NCBI GenBank assembly: GCA_021234155.1
Contig: JAJEKV010000110.1
Coordinates: 314,187 to 378,186, forward strand
Direction: 5' to 3'
DNA length: 64,000 bases
From: Isoetes taiwanensis
Lineage: Eukaryota > Streptophyta > Lycopodiopsida > Isoetales > Isoetaceae
The first letter of the stretch is position 1, and the number at the start of each line of letters is the position of its first letter. This document shows, in pieces, positions 12,032-24,322 of the stretch. The notes under the pieces were generated by a model that saw nothing but the letters and a program-made list of their open reading frames with translations, was not told the DNA's origin and made no database searches. Position numbers and translations under genes: made by a program.

Positions 12032-12407
12032 ACTAAAAACCAATATAACATCTGCAAAAATTAAGATCTTTGAAATCTAGATCTAAACAATGTACCAACC
12101 CTAGTTGTTGCCATGCTGAAGTTAAGTATTTGTCATAATTGTTGTTGCAAGTTTATACTTGTTGGCCCAAACCAAAAATTCACAAAAATTTCAATGGTTA
12201 CTAAGCCATTACGAATAATATGTTTTGGTAGAATACATAGAATGTAAAAACCATATTTTTATTCTGACAATCGATATCCCTTTGGAGAAATGTCTAGATC
12301 AATAGTTATACTAGAAAATGTGCAACAATGGTAAGAGGAGCATGTTTTAGGCAATACTCACATGCAACCAAAAATTCACAAAAATATTTTAATATGTTTT
12401 GGTAAAA
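12032..12407. other. AT-rich spacer with a short direct repeat
   Basis: No gene is seen. A segment with AACCAAAAATTCACAAAAAT followed by AATATGTTTTGGTA occurs at about 12169-12230 and again at about 12366-12405, a partial duplication about 200 bp apart. Confidence 0.5.
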
Positions 12408-12570
12408 TACGATTTATCTAGGCGCAATTTTGAGATAAGCAGATAAATCCGCTTCTTGAGGCTAGTTGACGTGTCCCCTTTAGAGTGTTCCCTTTGGAGT
12501 ATTTAAGTCTGTTTTTCCTCTTTTGTCTCTATCAGCCGTTCTCGAGCCTCTCCTCATTAGGTCGCTTGCT
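12408..12570 (+). mobile_element. Retroposon 5' end, copy 1 of a dispersed repeat
   Basis: This stretch is more than 90 percent identical by eye to 23396-23553, starting at TACGATTTATCT and ending at GGTCGCTTGCT. Both contain GATAAGCAGATAAATC near the start and GGAGTATTTAAGTCTG, a TATA-like sequence, in the middle. Downstream sequences differ. The second copy begins exactly after a candidate target-site duplication, so this is likely the 5' end of a retroposon family. Confidence 0.65.
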
Positions 12571-14868
12571 GGCATATTGCACTCAGGTTTAGCGTCCTCC
12601 AGCAGAAATCTGCCTTTTCTATGGCGGCCTCTCTGGTAGGCCCAGTGTTTTCAGGTCTGTATGTTTGCGACCGGTTTGTTTCTTGAGGGCATTTGGATGC
12701 ATCTTTCCTTTCGGCGGTCTGGATTCGACACTTTGCTTGCCGGTTGGGTTTGGTTTTAGGTTTGTGGTTCGAGGTTTTTCGTGCTTCCTTGGTCTTGTGC
12801 ATCAAACGTCGCCTTAGCCCGCCAGCCGCCGCGTCGTGCCCGGGAATTGAATTGTTTTTTTTTTTTATTCCTTGCATTCGTAGTTCACTTCTCAACCAGT
12901 TTACATCCTTGGACGCGTGATCGATTTTAGATTTGGCTTGTAGGACCCTGGTCTGTGCATTTGTTTTATTTCTGGGTGGTGCTTAGCTCTTATTCCGTGG
13001 ATTGGCTCTTGCTAATTCCATTGTTTCACTGAGGGCTTGTGCTTATGTTGCCCAGCCCCTGCTGTCGATACACAGAGCTTACTGCTCGCTTGGTTTAACT
13101 GGAGCTCACTGCCCGCCTAGTTTAACTGGATCTTTTGCGTCTAGCATTGTGCTTGGCCGCCTTCTTGACTGACTTGCTCTGCATAGTTCGTTGTTTGCAT
13201 TATTTGGTTGTGGATTTGGTCCAGGCAAGCTTTGCCTGTGGTTGTAGATAAACGGTGAGTTGTAGTTAAACAGTAAGTTGTATTATTTTTTCATCTTGCT
13301 ATTATGATTTGCTAACCATAGATTTAGAGACCCTTGGGTTTGTTTTGGCTACTTCGGCTCTTGTCTCTGCCAGGCTCAACTTCTGAGTCAGTATAAGATA
13401 GATGGAAATTTTACTCCGATAATCATCAGGATCGAAAGATTTTGAGCGGTTGGAAGGCAGATTATGCTGCTCTGTGGCTGGGTATTTTTCCCAATGGTTT
13501 GTCATTGGGCCATGTCTGTTTTTCGCTCTTTAACCTTTGATCTTTTTCAGCTCGCTTCCTAAGCTAGAGCTCTTAGATTGTCATGTGTATGGTGTTATTT
13601 TGATGTTAGTTCAAGTTTTGTAGCCTTCTTTTTTCCTTCCTTCTTCTGTAGTAACTGCTTTAAAACAAGCTGGAAGGATCGCAATGGGTTGCCACTAGTG
13701 TACAGAATCCTACCAGCGCTTGTTGAATTTGGTACCCATGTTCCTCTGTCTAGTTTATGGGCTCATGTACGTTTCTCTAAGATTTGTCAAGTCTTTGGAC
13801 AATTTTAATGGGATGTGCCAGGTTCATGTTATGGATCAGCACAAGATACATGAGAATTTAAAACTGATCTCTTTATTCTGATTGCACTAACGATTTGCTT
13901 TTCCTCTTCCAGGTTTGGTTGACCTATTAGAGTAACTATTGCTATCCAGTGCACTGATTTCCTAGCTTCCTAGCTGGTGGTGGTTGTTTTAAATGTGCAC
14001 TGATTTCCTAGCTTCCTAGCTGGTGGTGGTTGTTTTAAATTCGCTTTGTGCAAAGATGATAGGCTTTTCATATCCTTCCATCTAGCCATCCTGAATCAAG
14101 ATCCAGTCGTGTTTGCAGCATTTTTATTTTATCCACTCTTCTTGAGTTGAGTGTTATGCAAGTGTCCTATAGATTCCTCTATTCTGTTTTATGGTCACGT
14201 TTGTACTGGAAAGCTCTTAAACCATAATTCATTTAAATTGGGTTTATGTCTGTTCCAAAAGCACGCCACTTTTGCATACCCCTTTTTGAAAGTAGTGTTG
14301 TGGTGGTCCATCTTATATTATGCAATAATACAATCTTTAACCCATATTCGGTAGGCATTTTGACTATTAATTTGAATATAGTAAGGAAAGTCATGTTTGA
14401 TTAGAATTTGAAGGCATCAAAACATTCATATACACAAATGTTTTTTACAAAGTATTGGACTGTATATGCAGATTCCACCACGAAGGGACTAAACCCTTTT
14501 TAGTCAAATAGGACTCATTATAAGCATCTACGTTCTTAGTTTTCTCTAGTTCTAGATGTATTTTCACAACATTTGCTAATATTATATCAGCAGTCAACCC
14601 ACTAATAATGGACTTAAATAGCACCACGAAACCATTCGTTGAGTAAAACCACAAGACCATTCATTGTGATTCAACGCATGAGATTGATTATAAAGACATA
14701 TAAGAGTATCATCATCTATGATTATTGTATATATAAAAGCACGTAGTTATATAAAAGTAAAAAAGAAAACAAACATTCATTATGTTACAGTTACAAGCAA
14801 AATAAAAGCCAACAAGAAGTCTTAAAGGTGTTCCATCGAGATTAAATTGCCATATGCTAGACACTCCA
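12571..14868. other. Gene-empty T-rich stretch with a 46 bp tandem duplication
   Basis: Pyrimidine-rich plus strand, no supportable coding region. A perfect 46 bp tandem duplication sits at 13949-13994 and 13995-14040. Positions about 14221-14290 carry one copy of a motif dispersed four times in the window (ATTCA.TTAAATTGGG.TTATG). It may be the body of the retroposon whose start lies at 12408. Confidence 0.5.
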
Positions 14869-15005
14869 ATATGTAGCAAAATAACAGGGGGTTCCAGGGG
14901 GATTTGATATAGATATAATTCTTGAAATCATAGACCATATCCCTAAAACAATTCAATGGGTTATTATAAAAAAAAACATAGATTTAAGATAAAAAATAGT
15001 CACAT

Positions 15006-15085
15006 TAGCTCACTGGTTAGATTGGTTAAAGTAGTCTTATTAGGACATTGAGTTATTTTGGTAGAGGTTCGAATCCCCGTATTTC
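15006..15085 (+). mobile_element. tRNA-derived SINE head, copy 1
   Basis: An A-box-like TAGCTCACTGGTTAGATTGG (15006-15025) is followed 41 bp later by a perfect B box GGTTCGAATCC (15066-15076), the internal RNA polymerase III promoter of tRNA-derived SINEs. The intervening sequence does not fold as a tRNA cloverleaf by eye, so it is not called as a tRNA gene. Confidence 0.65.
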
Positions 15086-15436
15086 ATATTCTAAAAGCTT
15101 AAGCGAAACCGTATAGAGGCTCGATATACCATCAAAACCTTAGGCAAACTCGTATTCGACATCTTAAAATCATAGGCGTCCCCAATCATAATTGAGCATA
15201 ATCGAAACGAGAGGTGTCCAGAGGCTCCAACATATGATGCGGGCCGCCGGATTGAGAGATCCGACGAACGTGGTAGTCCAGGGTGCATCTCGTTTAGAAT
15301 ATGTAGCAAAATAACAGGGGGTTCCAGGGGGATTTGATATAGATATAATTCTTGAAATCATAGACCATATCCCTAAAACAATTCAATGGGTTATTATAAA
15401 AAAAAACATAGATTTAAGATAAAAAAATAGTCACAT

Positions 15437-15516
15437 TAGCTCACTGGTTAGATTGGTTAAAGTAGTCTTATTAGGACATTGAGTTATTTTGGTAGAGGTT
15501 CGAATCCCCGTATTTC
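15437..15516 (+). mobile_element. tRNA-derived SINE head, copy 2
   Basis: Same A box (from 15437) and B box (15497-15507) as at 15006, produced by the 430 bp tandem duplication rather than by a second insertion. Confidence 0.65.
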
Positions 15517-15750
15517 ATATTCTAAAAGCTTAAGCGAAACCGTATAGAGGCTCGATATACCATCAAAACCTTAGGCAAACTCGTATTCGACATCTTAAAA
15601 TCATAGGCGTCCCCAATCATAATTGAGCATAATCGAAACGAGAGGTGTCCAGAGGCTCCAACATACAGTCTGGGCCGTCGGATTGAGAGATCCGACGACT
15701 GTGGTAGTCCAGGGTGCACCTCGTTTAGAATACAAAATACATTGGAGTTG

Positions 15751-15948
15751 TTACAAAATACATTGGCTCTTTTGAGCTTATAAATGTAAAGAATACGGAG
15801 AAACATTGGTATATAGGCCATAGCAGAGCACGCCAAGCGTGATTTAATGTTACAAAATACATTGGCTCTTTCGAGCTTATCCTATATTAGATATGAAGAA
15901 ACATTGATATATAAGCCATAGCAAAACATGCCAAGCGTGATTTAATGT
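15751..15948. repeat. 99 bp tandem duplication carrying CACGCCAAGCGTG-type sites
   Basis: Units start at TTACAAAATACATTGGCTCT (15751 and 15850). Each ends with a 13 bp palindrome: CACGCCAAGCGTG at 15829-15841 and a one-base variant at 15927-15939. The units have diverged by substitutions and a small replacement in the middle. Confidence 0.8.
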
Positions 15949-17319
<1,371 letters not shown>

Positions 17320-18577
17320 TTGCTAGAACAGACTGAAGCATTCCCGTGGAGAGATCCGCTGCATCGATCCGCCCTCAGATCCGCCCTCAGGGTAATATAT
17401 CAATCGTCCCTCATCGCCTCATTTTTTTCTGGATGTCAACTCAGATCGGCGCGATCATTTGCGCCTCAATCGCCTCGAGCCATCTTTCGGCCGCAAATGT
17501 GGCACACCGCCGCTCCTCAAATCAGAGGTAAAGGACGATATTTACAATTAAATGGAGATGAATGCATCACTTACAAGCAGAAATCGTCTTCACAACTGTG
17601 TTTTATTCCTGTATCGTCCTCCCTAACTGTGTTTTCTTGCTGTGCTTTCTGCTTTCTGCCTGTGTTTTCTTGCTGTGCTTTGTGCTTTCTGCAGGCATAA
17701 GCAATCGATCCATAACATGTTCATTCGAAGATATTTTCTCAACCTCCTATATTTTGCTTCATTTTCACATGATGAATCCAATGAGCACATCTGCAGCGTG
17801 ATAGGATTAAAGGAGAGGCCATGGATTGACCAAGAAGCTGCTATAGAAAGCACAAAAAAGAAACACAAAATGGGCAAAAGATGGAATTTGAATTTTGAAT
17901 TTGCCGCACTTTTGAACTATGAGTTGGGGGGAGCGTATCTGTAGCATATGAATCAGAGGAGCATATGAATCAAGAGGGGCATTATGAATCGAAGGAGTGA
18001 AACGAAGGAGCATTATCTGCATATGAAACAGAGGAGCATATGAATCGAAGGGGCACTATACGAATCGAAGAGGCACTATGAATCGGAGGAGGCACTATGA
18101 ATCGAAGAGGCACTATGAATCTGTAGCATATGAAACGAAGGAGCATATGAATCGGAAGGGCACTATGTATCAGAGAAGCATATCTGCAACATCAAAGATA
18201 AAGAGGAAGCCACAGATCAACCAGGGATCAACCAAGAAGCTGCAACGGGAAGCACAAAAGGAAAAGTAAAAAATGAATTAGGATAGAATTTCAAAACGCC
18301 TTTGTGAGGCAATGCATGAATCAGAATGTTTCGACATTTTTGCTGAACCAATCTTGAGCTCCAAAAGAAAGCTGCAGCGACATGTCCAAGTGTTCAAGCA
18401 ACGAGGCAACGAATTAAGAGCGAGGTAAGAAATCCGTGACCTTAAATCTTTCTCACTTTTCTATGTGCAGCTTTAAAATACCAATCTAAATACAGAAAAT
18501 AGAATGTAGGAGCTTCACGTTTAAAAAAAAAAAGAAATCCTAAACAAGGTATACTTACCTTTTTCACGCCAAGCGTG
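17320..18577 (+). pseudogene. Possible exons of an unrecognised gene plus minisatellite
   Basis: Three coding-like stretches lie on the plus strand: 17320-17700 (ends in a Cys/Phe-rich, internally duplicated low-complexity run), 17800-17944, and a more convincing exon at about 18286-18425 reading RISKRLCEAMHESECFDIF and ILSSKRKLQRHVQVFKQRG and closing at a GTAAGA donor. A 33 bp duplication occurs at 17624-17690. No family is recognised. A CACGCCAAGCGTG palindrome at 18565-18577 lies about 140 bp into the presumed intron, like the sites in module copy 3, so this may be a remnant of a further module copy. Confidence 0.3.
17940..18185. repeat. Degenerate 20-25 bp minisatellite
   Basis: Roughly ten imperfect units of ATGAATCGAAGGAGCATA or its GGGCACTATG variant. 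The repeats encode ESK/YES-like peptides in one frame but vary in length, so coding use is unlikely. Confidence 0.75.
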
Positions 18578-21500
18578 CATAGCCTATTTGTGGATGTTTT
18601 GGCCATATTTTTGGATGTTTTGGGCTATTGTTGTAGGCTAAATTTGATACATAAAAGAAAACGTTGTTATTGAGATAAATTGATATTTTCTTGGGTCCTC
18701 TTTTTTAGAGCACGAAGCACACACTTTCAAACCATTCATGGCATATGCCCAAAATATTCATTTTTTTAGTTGTTTTGTCTCTTTTGCATTTAGACCCTAT
18801 TCGAAATAGATGGAACTTTTATTTTGGAGTTTGGCATGTGGCTTCGAGTTCATATTACATCTTACTATTGCACTAGCTTAGAGTATTTTGTGTTTTGGTT
18901 GGTAGTTCACTCTTCTCAACCAATTTTTGTATTATGAGTCTAATTTTTCATGTCAATTTTAGAAAACTAATACTTGTTTTGTGATACCTATAGTTTTGAT
19001 GTGGAAATAACATGCGCTATATACGTATGCTAGGAGAAAGTGCAATATGAGTAAATTAGGATTCTCAGTCAGGGTCAAGTCTTTATACAGAATTTGGAGC
19101 CTATAAGCACATTCTCGCCATATGGGCTCTGAACTTGAATGAAGATATTACAATTGGATGTGAGGAAGAAAGCTATGGTATCTCTAGGAGTGTCATTTGA
19201 GAAGTAATTGGCATGATGTCTGAAGAGATACATAAGTAAAACATTTTCTATTTTTTATGCAATCATGTTGTGCTATCATAAAAAAAATCATATTCTTGAT
19301 GCGAGTTTATTAACCCGGGAAAAAGTAGCAATGCCAAAAAGGTCCAAAATCCTGGCATAAGTCCAATTTAAATGAATGATGGTTCTTATGGCAACCATTA
19401 GATAACATCCACTAGAATATAGACAATATTTTGTTGTTGTATAGCCTCAGGACCTGGTTTGTTTATTTTAGTGCGTCATCTTAGCTGCCATCTTATGGTT
19501 TCCTTGGAACTGATTGAGGAGTATCTAAAGTGTTTTTGCACAATTTCAAGTTCGCAGGTTTAGCATTCAGTTGCCGACAGCAGGAGCAGAACCCTATAAG
19601 TCCGTTGATATAGAAGTGTCTCTTGCTTTTTCAGGGACTCAAGATGCTTTAGTTTTCTGTTTTAACTAAGACAAAACCAAGGTTCTTCCAATCTGGCATG
19701 GGCCATAAGTTTTTATTTCAAAACTACGTGTAAATCATGTTGGCACAGCGCTGTCAGGTCTAGTGATTCTGCAAGTGGCGCTTAAGTGGCTCTTGTGTTG
19801 AGGATTGACATGATCGAAGTTTTTAAGTTTGTGGAACCACATATCAGCTGAGACAGCCCTGCACTTGGATATCATTGATTTTGCATTTCATCTTTGTCTT
19901 TAAAGTTCCTTTTATTGTTCTTTTGAGATTATAGTGCGGCAATCTTCATCTAATATGCACTTCAGGCGTCACATTCTTGGTTATAGCATATAGTCTTGAT
20001 TTGTCCTCATTTTGGGGTCATGCACATGGTATAGCATATGGTCTTGATTTGTCCTCATTTTAGTTTTGATGCTGTTCTCCCTAAGGTGTGTTTTATTTTT
20101 ACACTGCACAAGTTTTCGGTTGTTTCTGTTGGTCTCGCAGTTGTCAACCATGGGTTAAGCACACGCAAATATGACCACAGTATAGACCTAGTCCAGGGTA
20201 TATGGTAGATGGTCGTCATGACCATGCTAGGAGTGGGTAGAGCGTCTACTATGGGTAATCACACACAAAGATCTCTATAGGATTATGAAGTGCCTTGCCA
20301 TCTAGAAGTCTAGCATGTCATATAGAAGTCTAGGAATAGAAAGTGTGGCAATGTGTCTGGCCTTTCATGGCTGCGGTAGGCGCAAGTTTTAGGGTTCATC
20401 TAGGATGTATTTATGGTTTGGTTGCGTCATAGGGATCTTGAAGCTTTAGTATTTGGCATGTTATAAGGTAGGATTGGTTGTGCAAGTTTAATTTGGTAGG
20501 TGGCATGCCATCTTTTTGTTGGTTACTCCTTGTTTAGAGGTAGCTCTAGTTTTTCATGCGGAATAGCCCTTGAGGTAGACTTTTATAGGTGCATACACTA
20601 ACGTGGATCGTGCCGCGTATGTGCCTTTGGCTTGGGAATGGGTATTGTTTTCTTTTAGACCCTTACATGAGTTGCTTTATTGTCTATAGATGTCCTGAAT
20701 GTTGATATCAAGCTTGGTTGTTTTGCATATCAGTCCATGGTGGTGGTGTGGTGTGGTGCTTTAGAGTTGCTTTTTTTGGGATGACACATGCATTGATTCT
20801 TGGGTGTAGGCCACTATTGACCTTTATTAGGGGGTATTTCCAATATGGTTTCTATGTTCTTAGGGAAGTCTCTATATTTTGCCTCCTTCATTTCATTTGA
20901 ATCAAGTTGCTACTTTTTTCATTTGCTCTCTTGGCATGTTTTGCAAGTATTATGGCCTTCTTTACCTCTCAAGTTGTTTCTTTCTATAGATTGGTCTAGT
21001 GGCATAGGACCACTCGCATTGCAAAGAATAGGTGTTTGTATCTAGCCTAAGTTGCCTTTTATGTGGAGCAACCTAGTCGCAAAGGGTTTAGTTTTTCTTA
21101 TGCGTGTCTTATATCACATATTTGTAGGGCACGAGCATTGTGGTTTCTAGACCCTTGTCTATTAATTGTTTTTCCATTGACTCACACGTTTAAGGATCGC
21201 GCCTTAGGGTTTGCTATTATTCATGACTCATCTTATGTTATGGCTCTGTATAGCTTCTAGTTGTGCTCATATTCTTCGAGTTGATCTGCATCGACAGCTT
21301 TGCCGCTCTAGGTTGTCTTTCTTGTAGAGTCATAGTTTTAATATATTTGGATCTTCTAGACCTCGGTATATTGAATTTTGCATCTTTGCCATTTAGTTAT
21401 ACTCGATCTTCAAAAGGCTAATATTGGCATATGGTCTTTGATGTGTACTATGTAGCATTACTCATTTATATGCTTCACAGTTTTATCTAGTTTAGCATTT

Positions 21501-21905
21501 GTTATTAAGTTAGTCCCTTGTAAAGTTTGAAGACATCCAGTTTCTCTCTTTACAAGAGTTGGTTGGTCTGTGTAAGTTTAATTGAATGCCTTTAGTTTAA
21601 ATGTTAGCATTGCAACTTTGGAAGGACGCTTGTTGTTTGGGTACTATAGTTAGTAGTTTCCCAAGTTTGGTAATGGTTTCTATGGTCTAGGTTCATTCAG
21701 CTAGCATGTTATAGATCTTGCATTTTGTACTTGTCAATCTTGAGTTGTGTCCACGGTCTCAAGTCTTGCTTCTGCCTTTATATTAATCACATGCCTTCAT
21801 CCTTTTGTAATGTTGTGTACACGTCATACTAGCCTTGTCCTTTCTTTGATTTGAGTAGGTTTTGGGTATTTTACGGGGGCGTATAGCTTGATTCTCTCAT
21901 TCCTT
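18578..21905. other. Gene-empty T-rich stretch
   Basis: No coding region, RNA gene or element end could be supported. A roughly 50 bp tandem duplication (TATAGCATAT.GTCTTGATTT and beyond) is present at about 19981 and 20031, and the dispersed ATTTAAATTGGG-type motif appears in reverse orientation at about 19330-19395. Short frames such as 20718-20900 look random. Confidence 0.5.
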
Positions 21906-22012
21906 GGCCTCATCTTCCCTTCATTTTTTACTAGCCTTTGCATGCTTTAATTTGCGCATAATTTGTTGGGGGTGTGGCCTCATCTTCCCTTCATTTTTAC
22001 TAGCCTTTGCAT
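21906..22012. repeat. 71 bp tandem duplication, second unit split by a MITE
   Basis: The first unit runs about 21906-21976 (TGGCCTCATCTTCCCTTC to TTGTTGGGGGTGT). The second starts at about 21977, is interrupted at CTTTGCAT by the element at 22013-22618 and resumes at 22619 to end near 22660. This dates the MITE insertion after the duplication. Confidence 0.8.
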
Positions 22013-22618
22013 CAGGGAATAAATTACTAATCGTATATTTCTTATTAGCCAGAATGACTTTAGCTAAACTTGCTCGATATTTATACCAAAACTTTCTGTG
22101 GTTTAGCTAAACTATACACATTTTTCCTCTCGTACTTTCTAGCATTTAGCTAAACTAACCCGAACATCATCCCAAAAGTTTCTATGGTGTGACCAATAGA
22201 AAATATTACGCCAAATTACTATTTTTTTCAATATATTCCACTTATTTTAGTCATTTTTCTTTGTGAAAACATTCTAAAGTAATGCTAACTTCTAGCAAAG
22301 TCTAGGACTCAAATTAATTTATAATGCTAGAAACTAAACTACTAATCATATATTTCATATAAACTAGAATGATGTTAGCCAAACTAGCCCGAAATTCATT
22401 CTAAAACTTTCTATGGCTTAGCTAAACAATACAAAATTTCACTCTCTTACTTTCTAGTGCTTAGCTAAAGAGCTCCAAGGTTGGTGCAGTCCCGAAAAAA
22501 GTTAAGCTAAAATTATTATTTTTTTCCCAATTTTTTCCATTTACTTTAGCCTTTTTTTTTTTTGAAAATGTGCTAAAAATCGCCAAATAGCTAAGTTTAG
22601 CCCTTAAATTATTCCATG
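22013..22618. mobile_element. hAT-type MITE, 606 bp
   Basis: The element starts CAGGGAATAAATTA and ends with the near-complement TAAATTATTCCATG, giving terminal inverted repeats of about 13 bp. It is flanked by a perfect 8 bp target duplication CTTTGCAT (22005-22012 and 22619-22626). CAGGG-type termini with 8 bp duplications are characteristic of the hAT superfamily. Internally it has two diverged copies of a roughly 140 bp unit (about 22020-22165 and about 22325-22470, both with TTTAGCTAAAC or GCTTAGCTAAA motifs). No transposase is encoded. Confidence 0.8.
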
Positions 22619-22626
22619 CTTTGCAT

Positions 22627-23395
22627 GCTTTAATTTGTGCATAATTTGTTGGGGGTGTTTAGGATGTGTACTTGCTTAAGCTTTCTGTTTGAGTTTGCCT
22701 TCTCAAACTAAGTCCTTATGGATGCATAGCTCAGTTTTGTAGATTTTGATCTGTGTGGTGGTTTGAGTATGCTTTGAGTTGCACTGATCTAGTTTCTATT
22801 TTGGGCTGTGTTATTCTAACGCTTTGTAGTCTTAGGCCTTAGTGAAGTTTGGAGCTTTCTGGTATTATACTGGTAGTTTTGTGCTCTTAACGTGTTTTAC
22901 ATGTCTTCTTTTATACTTACTCTCTTGCAGTTGGAGGTTGTATGTGAATTCCATTTGGCTTTTTAGCATTTGTTCCATCTCTATTTTAGTGTTCCTTTTG
23001 TGCTATTAGTTGTTGGGACTTGCTTTGTGGATCCCTCTCAATGTCTTGCTGCTTTTTCCCCTGCTCCTTTTGTATTTAAGAGTGGCTTCGAACCCTTAGG
23101 TTCTCTTGCATGCACTCGTTAGTTAGTTTGTCTTTATTTCATTTTGTGTGCTTATTGATTCTCTTTGGTTCAGCCCTCTTGCTTGGATCTGGCTTTTAGA
23201 CTAAATTCCACTTTAGAGTTTAGGGATGAGATCTGTGCTCGTTTCTCTTCCCTTATCTACGTTGTCACGGTTGCACTGGCATGTTGGTTGCTTCCTAGCA
23301 TTCTAGATGCAAGGATGTGGTCACTATCTAGTTTTACTGCCTCTTTTTCCAGCATGGTTGTTGGTTTGTGTTGGAGTTCAACTAGGCTCTAGAAG
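22627..23395. other. Gene-empty stretch up to the retroposon
   Basis: T-rich sequence with no supportable gene. The last 45 bp (23350-23394) are one copy of the direct repeat flanking the retroposon insertion. Confidence 0.5.
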
Positions 23396-24277
23396 TACGA
23401 TTTATCTGCGTTTCGAGATAAGCAGATAAATCCACTTCTTGAGGCTAGTTGACGTGTCCCCTTTAGAGTGTTCCCTTTGGAGTATTTAAGTCTGTTTTCC
23501 CTCTTTTGTCTCTATTAGCCGTTCTCGAGCCTCTCCTCATTAGGTCGCTTGCTCCCCCTCCCACCCTCTTGTGCCTTTGGGCTCCTAAGTATTTTTAGAT
23601 AGTTCCTTGTTTGGTCATTTGTTCTCTGCTCTCATTTCTTTGTTCTTACTAGGAAGTAACTTCTAGTATCTTGTTCTTGATAATCTTGAGCCCTCGTGCA
23701 GTAACTTATGGTCCTTGTGCCAAGTATTTGATATTGCGGTGATATTGTGGTTTTTTCTGGGATGCCAACGAGAGGGTGGTTCTCGTATCGGGCAATAGAT
23801 GGAGGTGTGCATTTTTTATGGTGGCCTTCGCTTCGTGAGTATTTGCCCTCGTGCCTGGGATAGAGGCCTCGTACCTAGTGGATGTTTGCATTTGGTGGTT
23901 TTTCAGGTTACAGATTGCGTTTGATCGGCATGGATGCGCTTATCCTCATGAACGTTTGGCTTGGAGATGGATTGGGCTTGTAACCACAAGGCGCCTCATG
24001 GCAATGGATTGTCGGTAGACGGAGTGGCTGTCTCTTTGAGTCTGATGAACTCTTATTCTGTTAGGATCGTTGTTTTGCAGACGACAGAGTGAACGCTTCA
24101 AGATCTTCATCACTATCTTATAGTCCTTTATACGACTTTGTCTCGTGGTATTTGATTATTCTTGTATGTCCAAAAGGACGGTCGGCATGTGAGACTTTGT
24201 TGGAAGTGTTTTAAGATCATGTTGTACATTTTTATTTGAAAGTAAAGAGGATGGCTCCTATGGCCCATTCATTCATT
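23396..24277 (+). mobile_element. Non-LTR retroposon insertion of about 880 bp
   Basis: The 5' 158 bp match 12408-12570. The element ends in a short (CATT)n run. It is flanked by a 45 bp direct repeat with a few differences: 23350-23394 and 24278-24322, both beginning CAGCATGGTTGTTGG and ending GCTCTAGAA. That structure fits a retroposed element with an unusually long target-site duplication. No open reading frame of note is present, so it is non-autonomous. Confidence 0.65.
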
Positions 24278-24322
24278 CAGCATGGTTGTTGGTTTGTGTT
24301 GGAGTTAACATAAGCTCTAGAA

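Larger units (their letters stand above)
14869..15731 (+). repeat. 430 bp tandem duplication containing a SINE
   Basis: Units 14869-15298 and 15299-15731 are nearly identical; differences are a one-base indel near 15421 and a few substitutions around 15230-15290 and 15660-15720. Each unit contains one tRNA-like head and, near its end, a small hairpin (GTCGGAT/ATCCGAC in unit 2) that has mutated in unit 1. Confidence 0.9.

Noticed and set aside
15006-15085. tRNA gene
   Set aside because: A and B boxes are present but no cloverleaf with acceptor stem could be formed; a SINE head fits better.
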